From assembly GCA_022539475.1 (NCBI GenBank), contig VCMS01000298.1:1-64000 (forward strand): a DNA stretch of 64,000 nucleotides, written 5' to 3'. A program made the position numbers and the translations under genes. This document shows, piece by piece, positions 22,325 through 33,269 of the stretch. Under the pieces are notes generated by a model that was not told the DNA's origin, searched no databases, and was given only the letters and a program-made list of their open reading frames with translations. Source of the stretch: Gracilaria domingensis (taxonomy: Eukaryota > Rhodophyta > Florideophyceae > Gracilariales > Gracilariaceae). Every line of letters begins with the position of its first letter. The first letter of the stretch is position 1.

Positions 22325-23314
22325 TTACCCACTGTTTCGACCACGAAACGAGTCAAACATGATCTTAAACTTCTCCAGCTCATGTTTCAATGTATCCTCT
22401 CGCTCCTTACGGCGTTCCTCTCTGTCTTTCTCCCGCTCACCAAGTTCCTTCATATACTTCTCTCGCTCGAACGCCAACTGCTCACGTTCGAACCCCAACC
22501 GCGCAAGGTCAGCTTCCTTTAGCTGATGTCCAAATGTGGCTAGTTCCCCCTCTTCTTCACCGCACTCTCTTCTGCGCCGTTTAGTCGCTGGTGTAGAGCG
22601 TCCCGAGGCTGCACCGTTCTGCTGCAATACGTCTCCCTGCCCCCGCGCGGCTGGCGACTCAACAGCACTAACAGAACCACTAGTGTTCGGGGTATTTCGC
22701 TCTCGTTTACGTCGCAGTGCCATCTCAACAACCTCTCTTCCCATTCGTTCCTTCTCCTCATCACGCTTCTGACGCAGGTTCTTATCCGCATTTCTGTCAT
22801 TGACAAACGATTCTCGTTCTTCACGAAGCTGCGAGAGTAGTTGATACATCTCCCCCATTTCACCACCAGCCACTCCGGAGAGGCCCTGATTTTGAGTGTC
22901 TTCCGAATCAAAATCATCTTGTAACCTCTTATATCGGTCTTGCAGCGCCTTCCACGAAACCTTCTGTCGCATGTTTGGGTTCTGATTAACCAGACGGCAG
23001 GCCATCATGAATTGTTTTTTAGTTTCGCCATACTTCGCGATGTGTGCCTTCGAGGCGGCTACTTCACGGACGATGATAAGATCTTCGTGCGGTAAATATT
23101 TTCCGCGTTTCTTAACGGCTTGAGGCGTCGTCGAGGTTGCATTTGTTTCAACAGGAGTGGGAAGAGGATTGTCCTGTTGTAATGACGGAGTCTGTGTGAT
23201 TGGCTCCTGGCTGAGTGGACCTTGTGGCGGGGAAGTGCGACAGATGTTTCTACTTTGGTCAAGCGGCGGATCCTGATCACGAGACTGCGGTTTGCCTTGG
23301 TTATGGTCATCCAT
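22325..23314 (-). CDS. Myb/trihelix-like partner protein of Harbinger element
   Basis: 329 residues from the ATG at 23314, uninterrupted. The N-terminal 70 residues are Gln/Pro/Thr-rich. About residues 70-140 look like a Myb/SANT-type (trihelix-like) DNA-binding domain, with spaced aromatic residues and VSWKALQDRYKRLQ as the probable recognition helix. A basic stretch (TKRRRREC) near residue 245 fits nuclear localisation. The C-terminal 70 residues are a highly charged coiled-coil with repeated EREK/REER words. In PIF/Harbinger transposons such a protein binds the element's ends and carries the transposase into the nucleus; that role is inferred from family knowledge and from the convergent transposase gene next door. 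Confidence 0.7.
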   Translation of the reverse strand: MDDHNQGKPQSRDQDPPLDQSRNICRTSPPQGPLSQEPITQTPSLQQDNPLPTPVETNATSTTPQAVKKRGKYLPHEDLIIVREVAASKAHIAKYGETKKQFMMACRLVNQNPNMRQKVSWKALQDRYKRLQDDFDSEDTQNQGLSGVAGGEMGEMYQLLSQLREERESFVNDRNADKNLRQKRDEEKERMGREVVEMALRRKRERNTPNTSGSVSAVESPAARGQGDVLQQNGAASGRSTPATKRRRRECGEEEGELATFGHQLKEADLARLGFEREQLAFEREKYMKELGEREKDREERRKEREDTLKHELEKFKIMFDSFRGRNSG

Positions 23315-23340
23315 AGCGCTCTGGAATGGTGGTGGTAGGG

Positions 23341-24330
23341 TATTGAGCGTAATGGTAGTGGGTTGGAGCGGGATACAGCTTCAGGATGAGCTGAACTTTC
23401 TATGTTTTGGCGCGAAGTGCAGTAGTACGGGCATAAGTTGTTTGTGAAATGTTCTTCAGCAAATGGTCACATTTCAGCTCTTCGTAGTTCGAGTTTGCGA
23501 AGACTTCAACAGTACTGTCAGAAGTGTAATTCTTTTGAGCGATATTTGGCTCACGCCTGGTTTCACGAGCTTTGCGTAAGCTCCCTAATCTGAGTATGTT
23601 TTGATGCAATGAGAACATGATGACGCACGACGGGAAATGAACAAAAGAAGCTCTCCGACTAGATACCAAAAACTTTGTGCAGTTCGGAGCACGTTTGATA
23701 GCTATCCTGAGGTTGAGGACCACTTTTCTTCTGATGAAAGAGCTGCAGCACAGATTCACCACCGCTCAACGCCATGATAACCATACTCTCTGGAACCATT
23801 GCTCTCACAGATACTGGTTCGTATGAGAGTCTCACCTTATATCAAAAACTTTGAATGCAATTGGCCTTGCATCGCCGCGGTTTTCGCGATTACGTGCGGA
23901 GTTCTTGTCAAACTTTTTCACACGGTGATTGAGAAAATATTTTTCTCTCATTCTCATTTTTTTGGGGTTGTTCCAACTATATCGGCGGGTTTTTTGTCGG
24001 CTTACATTCGATTTACGGGTCTGATTGAGTGGAGTTTTAGATTTATGGATTCAGGATACATACGCACTTTTATTTATTTGTTTATCCATTTGTGCTTGAA
24101 TCCATAACTGAAAGAGTCCATACATCATGGAATCCATTCTATTTCTTTCTTTTCGTTGTCAATAATCCAATATGGCATCTTACTCTTCATTTATCTGTTC
24201 TCCATCACGCACATATTGTATTGTTTCACTTGAAAAGCTCGAATGAGGCAGTCGCGCACTGTAGCAAGTGAGTTTTAGTGGATTTTCAACGCCCCTTTAC
24301 TAGTGGGTTTTATTAAAAATTCAGATCGTA
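23341..24330. other. No convincing gene
   Basis: Two frames of about 100-120 codons are open (minus 23400-23762 and plus 23799-24107). They have no recognisable motif, and I do not call them genes. The rest is AT-rich. Confidence 0.4.
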
Positions 24331-24334
24331 CTAC

Positions 24335-24480
24335 AGATTTATGGATTAAGGATTAAGGATTTAGGATTTTATGCTGGATTTAAGGGGATTTAGCAATGTA
24401 CTGACTTCTGGCTTAGATGGTCGCTGCCATAACGGACTTAGGCAAAGGGGTTAGGAGATTTAGGGGATTTAGAGGTTTCG
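24335..24480. repeat. Degenerate GGATTTAGG-type array
   Basis: Words such as ggattaagg, ggatttagg, ggatttaagg and ggggatttag recur irregularly over about 140 bp. It resembles a decayed telomere-like or minisatellite array. The unit is not constant enough to call a true telomeric repeat. Confidence 0.35.
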
Positions 24481-24774
24481 AGGTCTCAGGGTGGTCACTC
24501 GGAGATTCGATTGCAAAAGGGGATCTATTGTCTAGAATGGTACAAACTCTCGCTGGGGATGTCTCGGTGCATTATGGTTTAGGCCGCTTATGACTAGTTA
24601 GTTCGTTTTAGGCTCCTTCTTCGATAATCATCCACTCTTGCTTACAGATATCTATGTTGTTATCGTATTGCTTTGGTTTATTACGGCCTTAGACTGCTAA
24701 GCTTAAACCGAAACTGTTTCTCGTTCCAATGAATTAAGGATTTTAGCTGCTTCACAATGGTCCGGGGATCTATG

Positions 24775-25345
24775 TCAGTGATTCCGCCTAGTCCGCTTAG
24801 TCCACCAGTAAACCCAACGTTTCCCATTGATTCTTTTAGTGCACGCACTATGTTCAGCCTGGCTAGCCCCACTAGTCTGCCGAATCTATTAAATCTACTG
24901 AGTCTGCTTGGTCCAGTAAACCCAAAGTATCCCATTGATTATTTTAGTGCACGTACTTTGTTCAGCCTGGCTAGCCCCACTAGTCTGCCGAATCTATTAA
25001 ATCTACTTAGTCTGCTTGGTCCAGTAAACCCAAAGTATCCCATTGATTGTTTTAGTGCACGTACTTTGTTTAGCCTGGCTAGCCCCACTAGTCTGCCGAA
25101 TCTATTAAATCCACTTCGTCTGCTTGGTCCAGTAGACCCAACGTATCCCATTGATTCTTTTAGTGCACGTACTCTATTCAGCCTGGCTAGCTCCACTAGT
25201 CTGCCGAATCTATTGAATCTACTTAGTCTGCTTGGTCCAGTAAACCCAAAATATCTCATTGATTCTTTTAGTGCACGTACTCTGTTCAGCCTGGATTAGC
25301 CCCACTAGTCTCCCGAATCTATTAAATGTACTTAGTCTTCTTAGA
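24775..25345. repeat. 108-bp minisatellite, about five units
   Basis: Units begin with ccagtaaacccaa-type sequence and repeat every 108 bp (36 codons), each containing cactagtctgccgaatcta and agtgcacg. The plus strand is open for 180 codons (24757-25299), reading repeats of PIDSFSARTLFSLASP. The minus strand is also open through several units. Because the period is a multiple of three, long frames on both strands arise by chance, so coding is not implied. Within each unit tagtctg-like words recur, suggesting the unit grew from a shorter repeat. Confidence 0.75.
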
Positions 25346-25479
25346 CTGTGAAATCTACCCAGTTGTCTTCCGAGTGTTTTAAATATTTTTATTCTTGTTA
25401 TAAAGTTTAGTATACCAAAAGTATGCGTAGTCTACTTTGTTCATTTTCTGTATATAGTCTATGTCTACCTAGATTGCTT

Positions 25480-25800
25480 CGGTACACTGCTCCATCTGGA
25501 GCTTTGAAGCGCTGGCTCAGCAATTCAAAATTGCGGGAAAGAAGCACTATTATGCTGGGCCAGATCACGAAGAAGGGTTTTGTAGGAGACATAAAAACGC
25601 AGTGAAGAGTATTGTAAGCTGCGCAGTCTACCACACATCGCTACACTGCTCAATTTGGGCAAAGCCCTGAAGGCGCTGGCTCAGCAATTCAAAATTGCGA
25701 TAAAGAAGCACTATTATGCTGGGCCACGTTCCGGAGCAGAGGTTCTTAGGAGCCATGAAACGCACTACACAGTAAAGCAGTCCGCACAGTACACACCAAA
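25480..25800. repeat. Tandem duplication, period about 164 bp
   Basis: The stretch around gctggctcagcaattcaaaa (25511 on) recurs at 25675. Flanking words (ctacactgct before, cactattatgctgggcca after) are conserved in both copies. There are two units, clearly diverged. Each contains the small inverted pair caatt/aattg. Non-coding. Confidence 0.65.
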
Positions 25801-27000
25801 AAGTACTTAGGGTAGAGGTCTACACTCTATTGGCCGGACTGTAACACGAGGGCTCAGGTATTTCAAATTGTTACTCGTAACGTATTCTTATTTTAAGTGT
25901 AACGTCTATTTGTCGTCACAGACGCAGAAAGAATCAGTGTCGTATCTCTCCGCTGTTCTTAGGAGCATGGGTCCCGATGCAACGTGAACAAGGACTGTTA
26001 AACCTCTCAAGGTGACATTGTCGTTACATCAGCGTGAGGTTCTTGTTTTTGTATCGGTCGTTTAATATAAAATGACTGTTGACAACGTTTTTGAGTCTAG
26101 GACGCCTCACAGCACTTTTCGACGGCGTTCATGCTCTTTGAGTGCTGCTAAAATTTTATGATGGTTGCCCTATAGACTATGATAGACAACTTGCGTCTCA
26201 AATCCATTATCTCCGAAGCCTTTGTTGCTTGTCTTGAATAGAGCAGATTTGTAAACGTTTAGTATCCGTTCATGGAGTAAACGCATACTTAACCCTTACA
26301 AGTAAAAGTAATTTACGCACACCGTCGCATAGTAGATGGATCATTGCCCGCATTTACAACGCAGTGAAAGCAAAACAAACCCTTTGGTAAAAAGCTTTTA
26401 CAAAGGGCCACTGTGGCCATTGAATGCCTTTCTTTCTGGTCCAGCAGAAAAGGCATTCGATTGCCACAGCGACCGTGTCTTTTCTTCTCGTGTAGTTGCT
26501 ATTGTGCTCAAAACTTGTAATGCGTAGAGTTTATTCAATTTGTTTACAACACAGGGTAATTGAACCGTGCAAATTTTGTACTCGTTACAAGCACGTTTTC
26601 CTGTTCACCTCATTGCCCATCCAGGGCTCTTTGCAGGATTAGAGTACGGGCTAGTAAGGCAATGCGTACTCTACAGCTCTTTCATTTTGAAGCCTTGTTC
26701 AAAACCAGTCTATGCAAGTGTATAGTAGGTATATAAGTGAGTTCTTAATTGCAATGACACAGAGATAAATATCTGGGCTAGCGTTCTGTCGCCATTTAGA
26801 ACCGCGTACCGAATCCTGAATTAACAGTGACATTGAAAAGATGAATAGTATGCATTATTGCTTTGCCTGGTTCATGGAAACTCTACGGGCCAGAAAAAAC
26901 TAATCTAGCAAGTTTAGGGGTCACATAAGCCCTATATTACCCCTCAGATTGAGTACAGTAACACGGGGTATTATAACTTCTAAATATACCCCGGGGTAGT
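25801..27000. other. Non-coding stretch with hairpins
   Basis: No gene is supported. At 26380-26407 CCCTTTGGTAAAA faces TTTTACAAAGGG around a short loop. Next to it GAATGCCTTT (26422-26431) faces AAAGGCATTC (26449-26458) within a longer imperfect hairpin of about 26415-26465. Around 26945-27005 an imperfect palindrome pairs GTAACACGGGGTA with TACCCCGGGGTAGTGTAAC. Confidence 0.5.
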
Positions 27001-27644
27001 GTAACCGTACCCGACGAGTTCGGGGTTTGCTCGGTGCACTTTTGGCATTTGTAGTGCACTGCTGGGCATTGGTTGTCCAGGGCAATAGCCTTCTCGCGCC
27101 CAATTCTCAACACTCCGGGGTAAATGTATATTGGCTTGAGATGGGCTGCGGTATCAGAGTACGGATGCGTAGAGACTTGTGCTGTTGTAAGAGCGGAATG
27201 GCGACGATGATGCACGCCCTGGCAATAGGAGTTACGAAACGAGACGCGAGGGCGCCGCCCGCGGTGCGGGAAGGACTCCTCGCCCCGAAAGATGCGGCGG
27301 AAAAGCATGATGCGAGCGAGCGTAGTGCACGAGGACGAGGTATAACGCGAGGCGGACGCAAGGCAGACGGGGCGGTCGGGAGCAACGGAGAGCGGAGCGG
27401 ACGGCACGCACAATGTTTCAGATTCTAATGACGTAACGTTTCGCACCCAGTCGCACCGGACGTGATGCAATACTGTTTCAAGTGTTTGTTGGTTAAATTG
27501 GGTGCGTTAGATAGCTATGATTTTCGGATGGCAGTTCTCAACCATAAATACCTCATGTGTTTGTTTGCTTTCTGCGGCGTCATCAGGTCAAGCAAAGTTC
27601 AGCATTTACTGCACAGTGACAACAACAACAACAACAAGTGTAAA

Positions 27645-28205
27645 ATGAATAATCCTACTGCTAATGTTCTTCAACTTCATAAAAGTCCTCCAAACAACTC
27701 CCCATGGCCGCATTTCGTTTTGATTAGAAGTTTTTTGGGAACAAGTGCATCAATGTACCAAGTTACTAAGCAGCACATAGATTTGACTGTGTTCAAATTT
27801 AGGAACCTTACAGGGCCCTGTGGAGATAATAATATTGTATGGGAACAATGTCTTCATCAGTGCAATATTCTAGCATACGGAGCTACAAAGCTCGCGTTGC
27901 AAAACCTTTTCGCAGCTGTTCCAGCAAAGCAAAGATCAACGAAAGGATGTTTGAAGGTTACAATTCATGGTATACATCATATTTCACCAGGGCACATTTT
28001 GCATGTAAAGGCACCAAACCGTGGGGACAATTCCATTCCAACCAAGATCCAAATTGTCGGAAAGCGAACAGCCAGGACTTGGGTGTGTCAAAGTTTGTAT
28101 CCTTCGCTTGATGCGAATCGTCAATTGGTAACCCATCTTCGACATTTGATATTTGACTCTGAAAGCTCTTTGAGAGAGCATGGTAGTATGGTTTACAATA
28201 TTTAA
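27645..28205 (+). CDS. Unknown protein, new family member 1
   Basis: 186 residues from the ATG at 27645; the frame is open back to 27462, but the extra part is Asn-rich and unlike its relatives. Not recognised. It is clearly related to the products at 28972-29580 and 53892-54554. Shared order: a PPN-S-W start region, YQVT, VFKF-N--GP (residues about 50-60), QCLHQC-ILAYGATK (about 70-85), STKGCLK, GHILHVKA, PTKIQI and SLYPS-DANR. It has no signal peptide, membrane segment or catalytic motif that I can see. The conserved Cys and His near QCLHQC might bind a metal, but this is only a guess. Members 1 and 2 are tandem neighbours 0.8 kb apart on the same strand, suggesting local duplication. Confidence 0.7.
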   Translation: MNNPTANVLQLHKSPPNNSPWPHFVLIRSFLGTSASMYQVTKQHIDLTVFKFRNLTGPCGDNNIVWEQCLHQCNILAYGATKLALQNLFAAVPAKQRSTKGCLKVTIHGIHHISPGHILHVKAPNRGDNSIPTKIQIVGKRTARTWVCQSLYPSLDANRQLVTHLRHLIFDSESSLREHGSMVYNI

Positions 28206-28699
28206 TTATCTCTCGAGAGATATATATCGGAGATATACTGTATTTGATTTATTAGAGGGGCATATACGTCTGTTTCGAGCTCCTGCAACTAATCTTGCTC
28301 AGCGGGGAGATACGCGGTTTAGCAGGTTTACGCTATCTCGAACAGTTCTTAAGTAGGGAGCCAGTTGTCGATGAACGACTTTACGAATAATCAATCATCA
28401 ATAAACTATCTTCTTCTACAACTGAACTACTGTTTCATTCAGTCTCTGACGACCAACGCGACGCAGCCCCAGCGGGGGGCGTAAGTCTCGTCAGCACAAG
28501 CAGCCGAGTGTTTGCTGATGGCTCAGGATGGCTCGTGGAAGCGCACATAACTTAACACACGCATTTTCGTATGTTCATTCAATCTACTTCCTCGTCCAGA
28601 AAATCCATTATCTATCCAATCTCGTTTGTTGCTGTTGATCTTTTATTTTCGGAAGAAGAGGAGACACAGAGCAAGCAAAGGCTCATAAAGCTCTGCTGC

Positions 28700-28746
28700 A
28701 CCGTACGGTCTCTACCGTACGCGTTTAGCTTGTCCCATCAGGACAA
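28700..28746. repeat. Two adjacent hairpins
   Basis: CGTACGGT and its inverse ACCGTACG (28702-28709, 28714-28721) enclose CTCT. TTGTCC and GGACAA (28730-28735, 28741-28746) enclose CATCA. They lie between members 1 and 2 of the unknown gene family and may mark the 3' end of an upstream transcript. Confidence 0.45.
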
Positions 28747-28971
28747 AGCGTACCTCGAAATTCCAGTCTCAGCCCTGCCACACCCAATCCCCGCTATCTT
28801 TTCCTAAATTAAAATCATAACTAAGTATTAATTGTGTTAATGAATAAAAAGCCAAAAGCAGTTAAAATCCGGTAACGCTTAGATTATAATCATAACTTAG
28901 TGTTATTCTTGTTATCAGACATTATAGAAATTTTACTACAAGAAACTTGCTGCATAAAATAAGACCCATTC

Positions 28972-29580
28972 ATGGTCCAGGCATTAAAAGAACTGGTTCT
29001 TAAACCAAAGAGTGCAACTACTGGAATCTCAAGCAACAGAAATCTTGAAGAAACTATTATGCCGAATATTCCTCCAAATACTCCTTCTACCATGATCAAC
29101 CTACGTGATCCTGATGGAGTTAGTTTTCGTAGCTTTGAAGCATTTCATTTAGCAGAAATGCTTCATTGCTTTGTTTTTCAGAATATAGATGGACCGTATA
29201 GCCAACACACTCGAGAACAGTGCTTTTATGGTACGAAGGTATATGTCTATTGTGCGACGAAAAAAGCAATTGAGATTGCGCGAGGAGAGGACTGGTCAAC
29301 TTACGGAAGAAAGAAATTGGAACATGATGATTTAGAGCATGTTCAATCGGGTGATATATTACATATAGAAACTTCCTACTACGATGGAAAAAAGTGGATT
29401 AAGAAAAGGGCAAAAATACAAATACATTCCTCCAATTTAAAGCATGTCTGTATTTGCCAAGGTGTAGAATTTAATGCCTTTAGTGACGATCTGGAAGAAA
29501 GACGATTTCCGATAAACCGTGCTCCTGGAGTTGATTTGGTGGAAATTGGAATTGTCGAATGGGAATATCATGTGAACTAA
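28972..29580 (+). CDS. Unknown protein, new family member 2
   Basis: 202 residues from the ATG at 28972, uninterrupted. Not recognised as a known family. It shares with members 1 and 3 the order PPNTPS, F-F-NIDGP, EQCFYGTKVYVYCATKKAI, GDILHIE, KIQI and a Cys-containing C-terminal block. It differs by an insert after the ATKKAI motif (GEDWSTYGRKKLEHDD) and by a longer acidic tail ending in EYHVN. It appears cytosolic, with no signal or membrane segment. Divergence from member 1 with the motif order kept suggests the family is old and under selection. It is not next to any transposon end I can define. Confidence 0.7.
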   Translation: MVQALKELVLKPKSATTGISSNRNLEETIMPNIPPNTPSTMINLRDPDGVSFRSFEAFHLAEMLHCFVFQNIDGPYSQHTREQCFYGTKVYVYCATKKAIEIARGEDWSTYGRKKLEHDDLEHVQSGDILHIETSYYDGKKWIKKRAKIQIHSSNLKHVCICQGVEFNAFSDDLEERRFPINRAPGVDLVEIGIVEWEYHVN

Positions 29581-29707
29581 TTGCAGTTGATCTTCTATAG
29601 AAATTATCTTGTAAAATCTCGTTCGCTCTCTGTTGATCTTTATGTTTCCGTAGTATAGCTGTTGTAGAGACAGCGACTTATGCGCTTGGTCACTTGCTAG
29701 CGGGTCT

Positions 29708-30124
29708 TTGTGGCGGCTTCCGTGGCGGGCAGAACGGGTGGTGAGATGCGGCGTGCAGGGCTGGTGGTTGTCTCGCGGTGTTGTTCGTGCGATGTGGGTG
29801 GTTGGACGGGCGTCTGCGATTGAGAAAGCGTGGTGGAAGAATGGGCACGAGTTCCCTGGGCCTCCAAAGCTGTTGTTTGAGTACGAAAAGGTGACCGTGA
29901 GTGCGAATAGATATGTGCGTGACACGAGATGCATGATTCTGTCGCCGTTCGTCGGGAATGTGGATGACATTGGCAATCCCAATGGGCGCGGTGCAGCTGG
30001 GTGTGGAGGGTGCGGAGGGTGCGGAGGGTGCGGAGGGTGCGGAAGGTGTGGCGGGTGCGCCGGCGGCGCTGGCGGCTTCGCTGGGTGGTGCGGCGGCTGC
30101 TGTGGCGGCGGCTGTGGCTGCTGA
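29708..30124 (+). CDS. Possible Gly/Cys-repeat protein (doubtful)
   Basis: A plus-strand frame runs to the stop at 30122-30124 and has no early ATG (the first codon in this interval is TTG). Its middle part (KLLFEYEKVTVSANRYV, LSPFVGNVDDIGN) looks like ordinary globular protein. Its tail is built from a 9-bp repeat at about 30000-30060 and reads repeated GCGG units. Longer frames on both strands overlap it (minus 29690-30508, Ala/Ser/Pro-rich; plus 29958-30404) and look like low-complexity shadows. It may be the last exon of a gene whose start I cannot see. Confidence 0.25.
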   Translation: MWRLPWRAERVVRCGVQGWWLSRGVVRAMWVVGRASAIEKAWWKNGHEFPGPPKLLFEYEKVTVSANRYVRDTRCMILSPFVGNVDDIGNPNGRGAAGCGGCGGCGGCGGCGRCGGCAGGAGGFAGWCGGCCGGGCGC

Positions 30125-30788
30125 AGTGTTGCGCCGGGTGGGAGTACGAAGGCCAGCGGAACGCTGGCCGAACTCTGCTGCCGTTGCTATCGCTCCTGCT
30201 TCGTGCGACGCATCACGAACACGGGACGTGGAAAAAGCATGTGGCGTTCCGAGTCGGGACGACCAAGTCGGTACGACCGAGTACCGTCGTCGGTACACGA
30301 CCGACGATGGCACGCATCGAGTCGCGGCGACGAACCGCGCGAGCACTGCTCCGGCGCGTGGCCGCACGCGCCGCGCACGCGTAGAGTGCTCATCCGATCT
30401 GTAAGCGCGCAGATCTGTTGTCAGGGACAACTTGTCACCGACGGAGAGCTGCTTTGTGCCACGTGATTCTGCATCTCCCACTCCGACGAAACTCTCCCAC
30501 CACGTCAACAGTCCTTCGACTGCCGTTGTTCAGCTTGTACTTCACTGAAGCCGAGGATCATCAATTTGTTCTCATTCTTCCGAAGAAACTTCAATTTCCT
30601 GCCCCCTTCTATGCTCCCGGCATAGCACCGTCTCAGCCTCTTTCTTTTCTCAGAGCGAGCCCATACAAGCGCCGCAGGCGCCAAGCCATGGAACAGCTTC
30701 TGTATTCCTTCATTGCACGGCGTTCTGAAAACCGTCAAGTATGCGTTCCTAGCTAGATATACGAATAAACTCTTGATCACCATTCATT

Positions 30789-33196
30789 TCAATCTATCTC
30801 GACAACCTCCTTTGCGTTGAGCCGCCTGCGTTTAGCACTTTCATCAACACATATAACTTCTGAACTACCAAGCAAACGTTCAATCTCCAGTAGCTCCTGT
30901 TGGTCCCGTTTGTACTGCTCCAACTTCTCTTTGTGGACATAGACCACCTTAGTGATGATCACATATGCGTCATAGTCACTACCAAGCACACTCGCGGTTG
31001 CACAATGCCTCTCGCTGTTATTAAACGTGCCCCATAAATGCTTCCGAGCAAAATTCGACGCATGCCTACGATCATTAAACGCTTTGTACTTCATGGAAGG
31101 CGCACTACTGCGGAGAAAAGCAGTCACCTCCGGATGCTGTGGCACAAAAGCGTGTGGTTGCACATTCGTCCCCACAGGCTCTGGATATCGCAATTGTCTG
31201 GCGCGCGCAGCAGCCACCGACACCACATGAGAATCTCCAACCTTTTCTCGCACCTGCGGAGCGCGCAGTGTCTCTCGCAGTATTTGCGCGCAGTTTGTGC
31301 TAATTATCGCCTTTGCGAGTTCTTCAATCAGCTTTTCATCCCGCTGGTCTGCACAGAGCAACGCCCCGAAAACGCTACCAGCATTAGATGTCTCTTGGCT
31401 AGCAGCTTCGCGTGTAAATCCCACAGAGGTATATTTTCGAGTAAGCCCAGCAATCTCAGTTGGAACCCCGTGCTTAGCTTCGTCTTTAGCGAAGCAAATG
31501 AGGATGCTCACAATGCACGCCGCAAGACCCGCAGGCGATAACTCAATACACTTGGAGGCATAACGTGACCGGTACGGGACGCACGAGGGCAGGCTGAACA
31601 GCATTTTTGCCACATTTGCTACCGCACCTTCGTAGATGGGACCAGTCTCCCAGATATCCATGACTGCAGCGGCAATGCTATCAGCAGAAACGAGCATGTT
31701 TTCCCACTCCGAAACTCTTATTGCGAGCATTGCAGCATGCGCGAGCATTTTACTCGGCGTCGTACGCACGAGATTGAGGATCAGTGGTCCAAACTCTTCC
31801 CAGCCGAACAAGCTCAAGATGGAGACAAAGGCGTTCACATGCTTTAGTGAAATGCAGCCACCACGAGCAACATTTGAACCCGAGTCCATAAGAGCCATGA
31901 GAGAACGGGCGGTGTCCTTGTGTTTGATTCTGCAAGAAACGTGCAGCAGATTGGCCAAGGAAGTGTACGCCTCAGTAAGAGAATCTTTGGCATACTCTAC
32001 CGCTTCCAACAGTGTTTCTGCCGTATCAGCTGCACCGGAGTCTGCAGGACGAAGCACGAGTCGCACAACGTCTTGGAAACTTTCCTCACATGCGAGCGCG
32101 AATGCCTTGCTGCGAGGCAAAATAAACAGAAAAGTACAATGATAGAAATAGGCCAGGGTTGGTCCCGCGTTCCCAGTGTAGCCTTCAAAATCTTCTCTGT
32201 CTGGATCAAGCCCGTCAAAGAATTCCTCTCTGTCTTCGTCATCAAAATCTAAAACAGACATCTCAACTTGCACATCATCTTCATCAATAACCTTCTTGGT
32301 GGTGATAGATGTTTCGATAATGTCTTGCATTGAGTAGCCAGCTCCATTTTCTTCTTAATCATCGTCATAATAACCGCGACGACAACGACTGTAGTGATCA
32401 GGAGCGCCAGCAGTACCATAGTCGTGTTTCTCGACAAGTGCCAAGAATAGATCAAACTTTGCTGATTGGCGTAATATCGATACTCGCGCAGCATCATTTC
32501 CTTTGAGTCTTTGGAACAAAAGGTTTCTTTCTGTGTATTTGTGCTCCAACATATAGGTAAACTTCTCCGGCTCTTCATTCTGGCTCCACTCTTCAGCAAT
32601 GCGAAGGAGTTTGTCCAGGGCAGCATCGTGGCGAACAAGTTCTCTGCCTGGCAAACGGCCGTCGCAGCGTATAAGATTTTATATAAGCACCAGGCGGTTT
32701 CCGCCTTTAACCTCTGTCAACTCGTGTTCGCAGTCAGCGAAAAAAGCCGTGCAAAGAAGTACACAGCATTTCCTTTGGCGTACTCAAACACTTTGCGCTC
32801 GTTGCGATGGGAAACAATCAAAGCAGAGAATGAAAAGGCTGCAGGAAGCTGTACGACAAGCGTAGCAAACATGCCGGGCGACTTTTCGCTGTCTTTGTGC
32901 GGCTTGGAAAAGTCACCAGGGCGATACAGCACCAGTTTGTAAAGCTGTGCAGACACTACTCCGCTGGGTACTCCAAGAGCAGACGCCATGCGTTGCGCGA
33001 GTTGTTGAACGGCGGTATTCCAAGCTTGACCAAGGGAGAAAGAGGGGGGGAGATCTCGCGACTTGAGGGAATGGAGGTATCGACGACGGTGTCGGCACCG
33101 CGACCAAACGGTGATTGCACCGATGCGGCTCTCAATGCGTTGGCCTGCGGCTGCGACAGGGGCAGCGATATATCGCCCACATTTGCGACGTTGCAA
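30789..33196 (-). pseudogene. Broken 2OG-Fe(II) oxygenase-domain gene
   Basis: Minus strand. The first part (33196-32717) contains YKLVLYRPGDFSKPHKDSEK, the strand and H-x-D iron-binding motif of prolyl-4-hydroxylase-like 2OG dioxygenases, followed by GMFATLVVQLPA. The second iron-binding His follows in another frame (FADCEHELTEVKGGNRLVLI), so there is a frameshift near 32735. A TAA follows at 32679-32681 where the family has Tyr, and another in-frame TAA at 32355-32357. The remaining 513-codon frame (32330-30789) begins MQDIIETSITTKKVIDEDD; its middle is helical and repeat-like, and it ends in a basic tail (KRRRLNAKEVVEID). Such proteins are normally 700-800 residues. With three lesions it is probably dead, although the long C-terminal frame is intact. 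Confidence 0.65.
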
Positions 33197-33269
33197 ACGG
33201 TAACCGGGGATCGAATTGCGGCCCTGCGTTCATGTGGCTCGCACAACGGCCGTGTGGGCGTCTACCGAA

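Larger units (their letters stand above)
20940..23340. mobile_element. PIF/Harbinger-like DNA transposon, two convergent genes
   Basis: The stretch holds an intact DDE transposase on plus (21019-22197) and a trihelix/Myb-like gene on minus (22325-23314), the two-gene set known for PIF/Harbinger elements, where both proteins are needed for movement. The genes point at each other with a 127-bp spacer holding an imperfect hairpin. I looked for terminal inverted repeats just outside both genes and found none that convinced me, so the true ends may be farther out. Both frames are uninterrupted, which points to recent activity or domestication. Confidence 0.65.

Noticed and set aside
20800-23500. 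Terminal inverted repeats of the Harbinger element
   Set aside because: Only short chance matches such as tttgtgaaa were found near both sides; not long or placed well enough to define ends.
23400-24107. Two 100-120-codon frames right of the Harbinger element
   Set aside because: No motif, no composition bias and no promoter signal.
24335-24480. Telomere or internal telomeric tract
   Set aside because: GGATTTAGG-like words vary in length and spacing; no constant telomeric unit.
24757-25345. Possible CRISPR-like array
   Set aside because: Units of 108 bp are contiguous with no unique spacers, in a eukaryotic context; it is a minisatellite.
29690-30508. 272-codon minus frame, Ala/Ser/Pro-rich
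   Set aside because: Low complexity and opposed by three plus frames; nothing in it resembles a domain.
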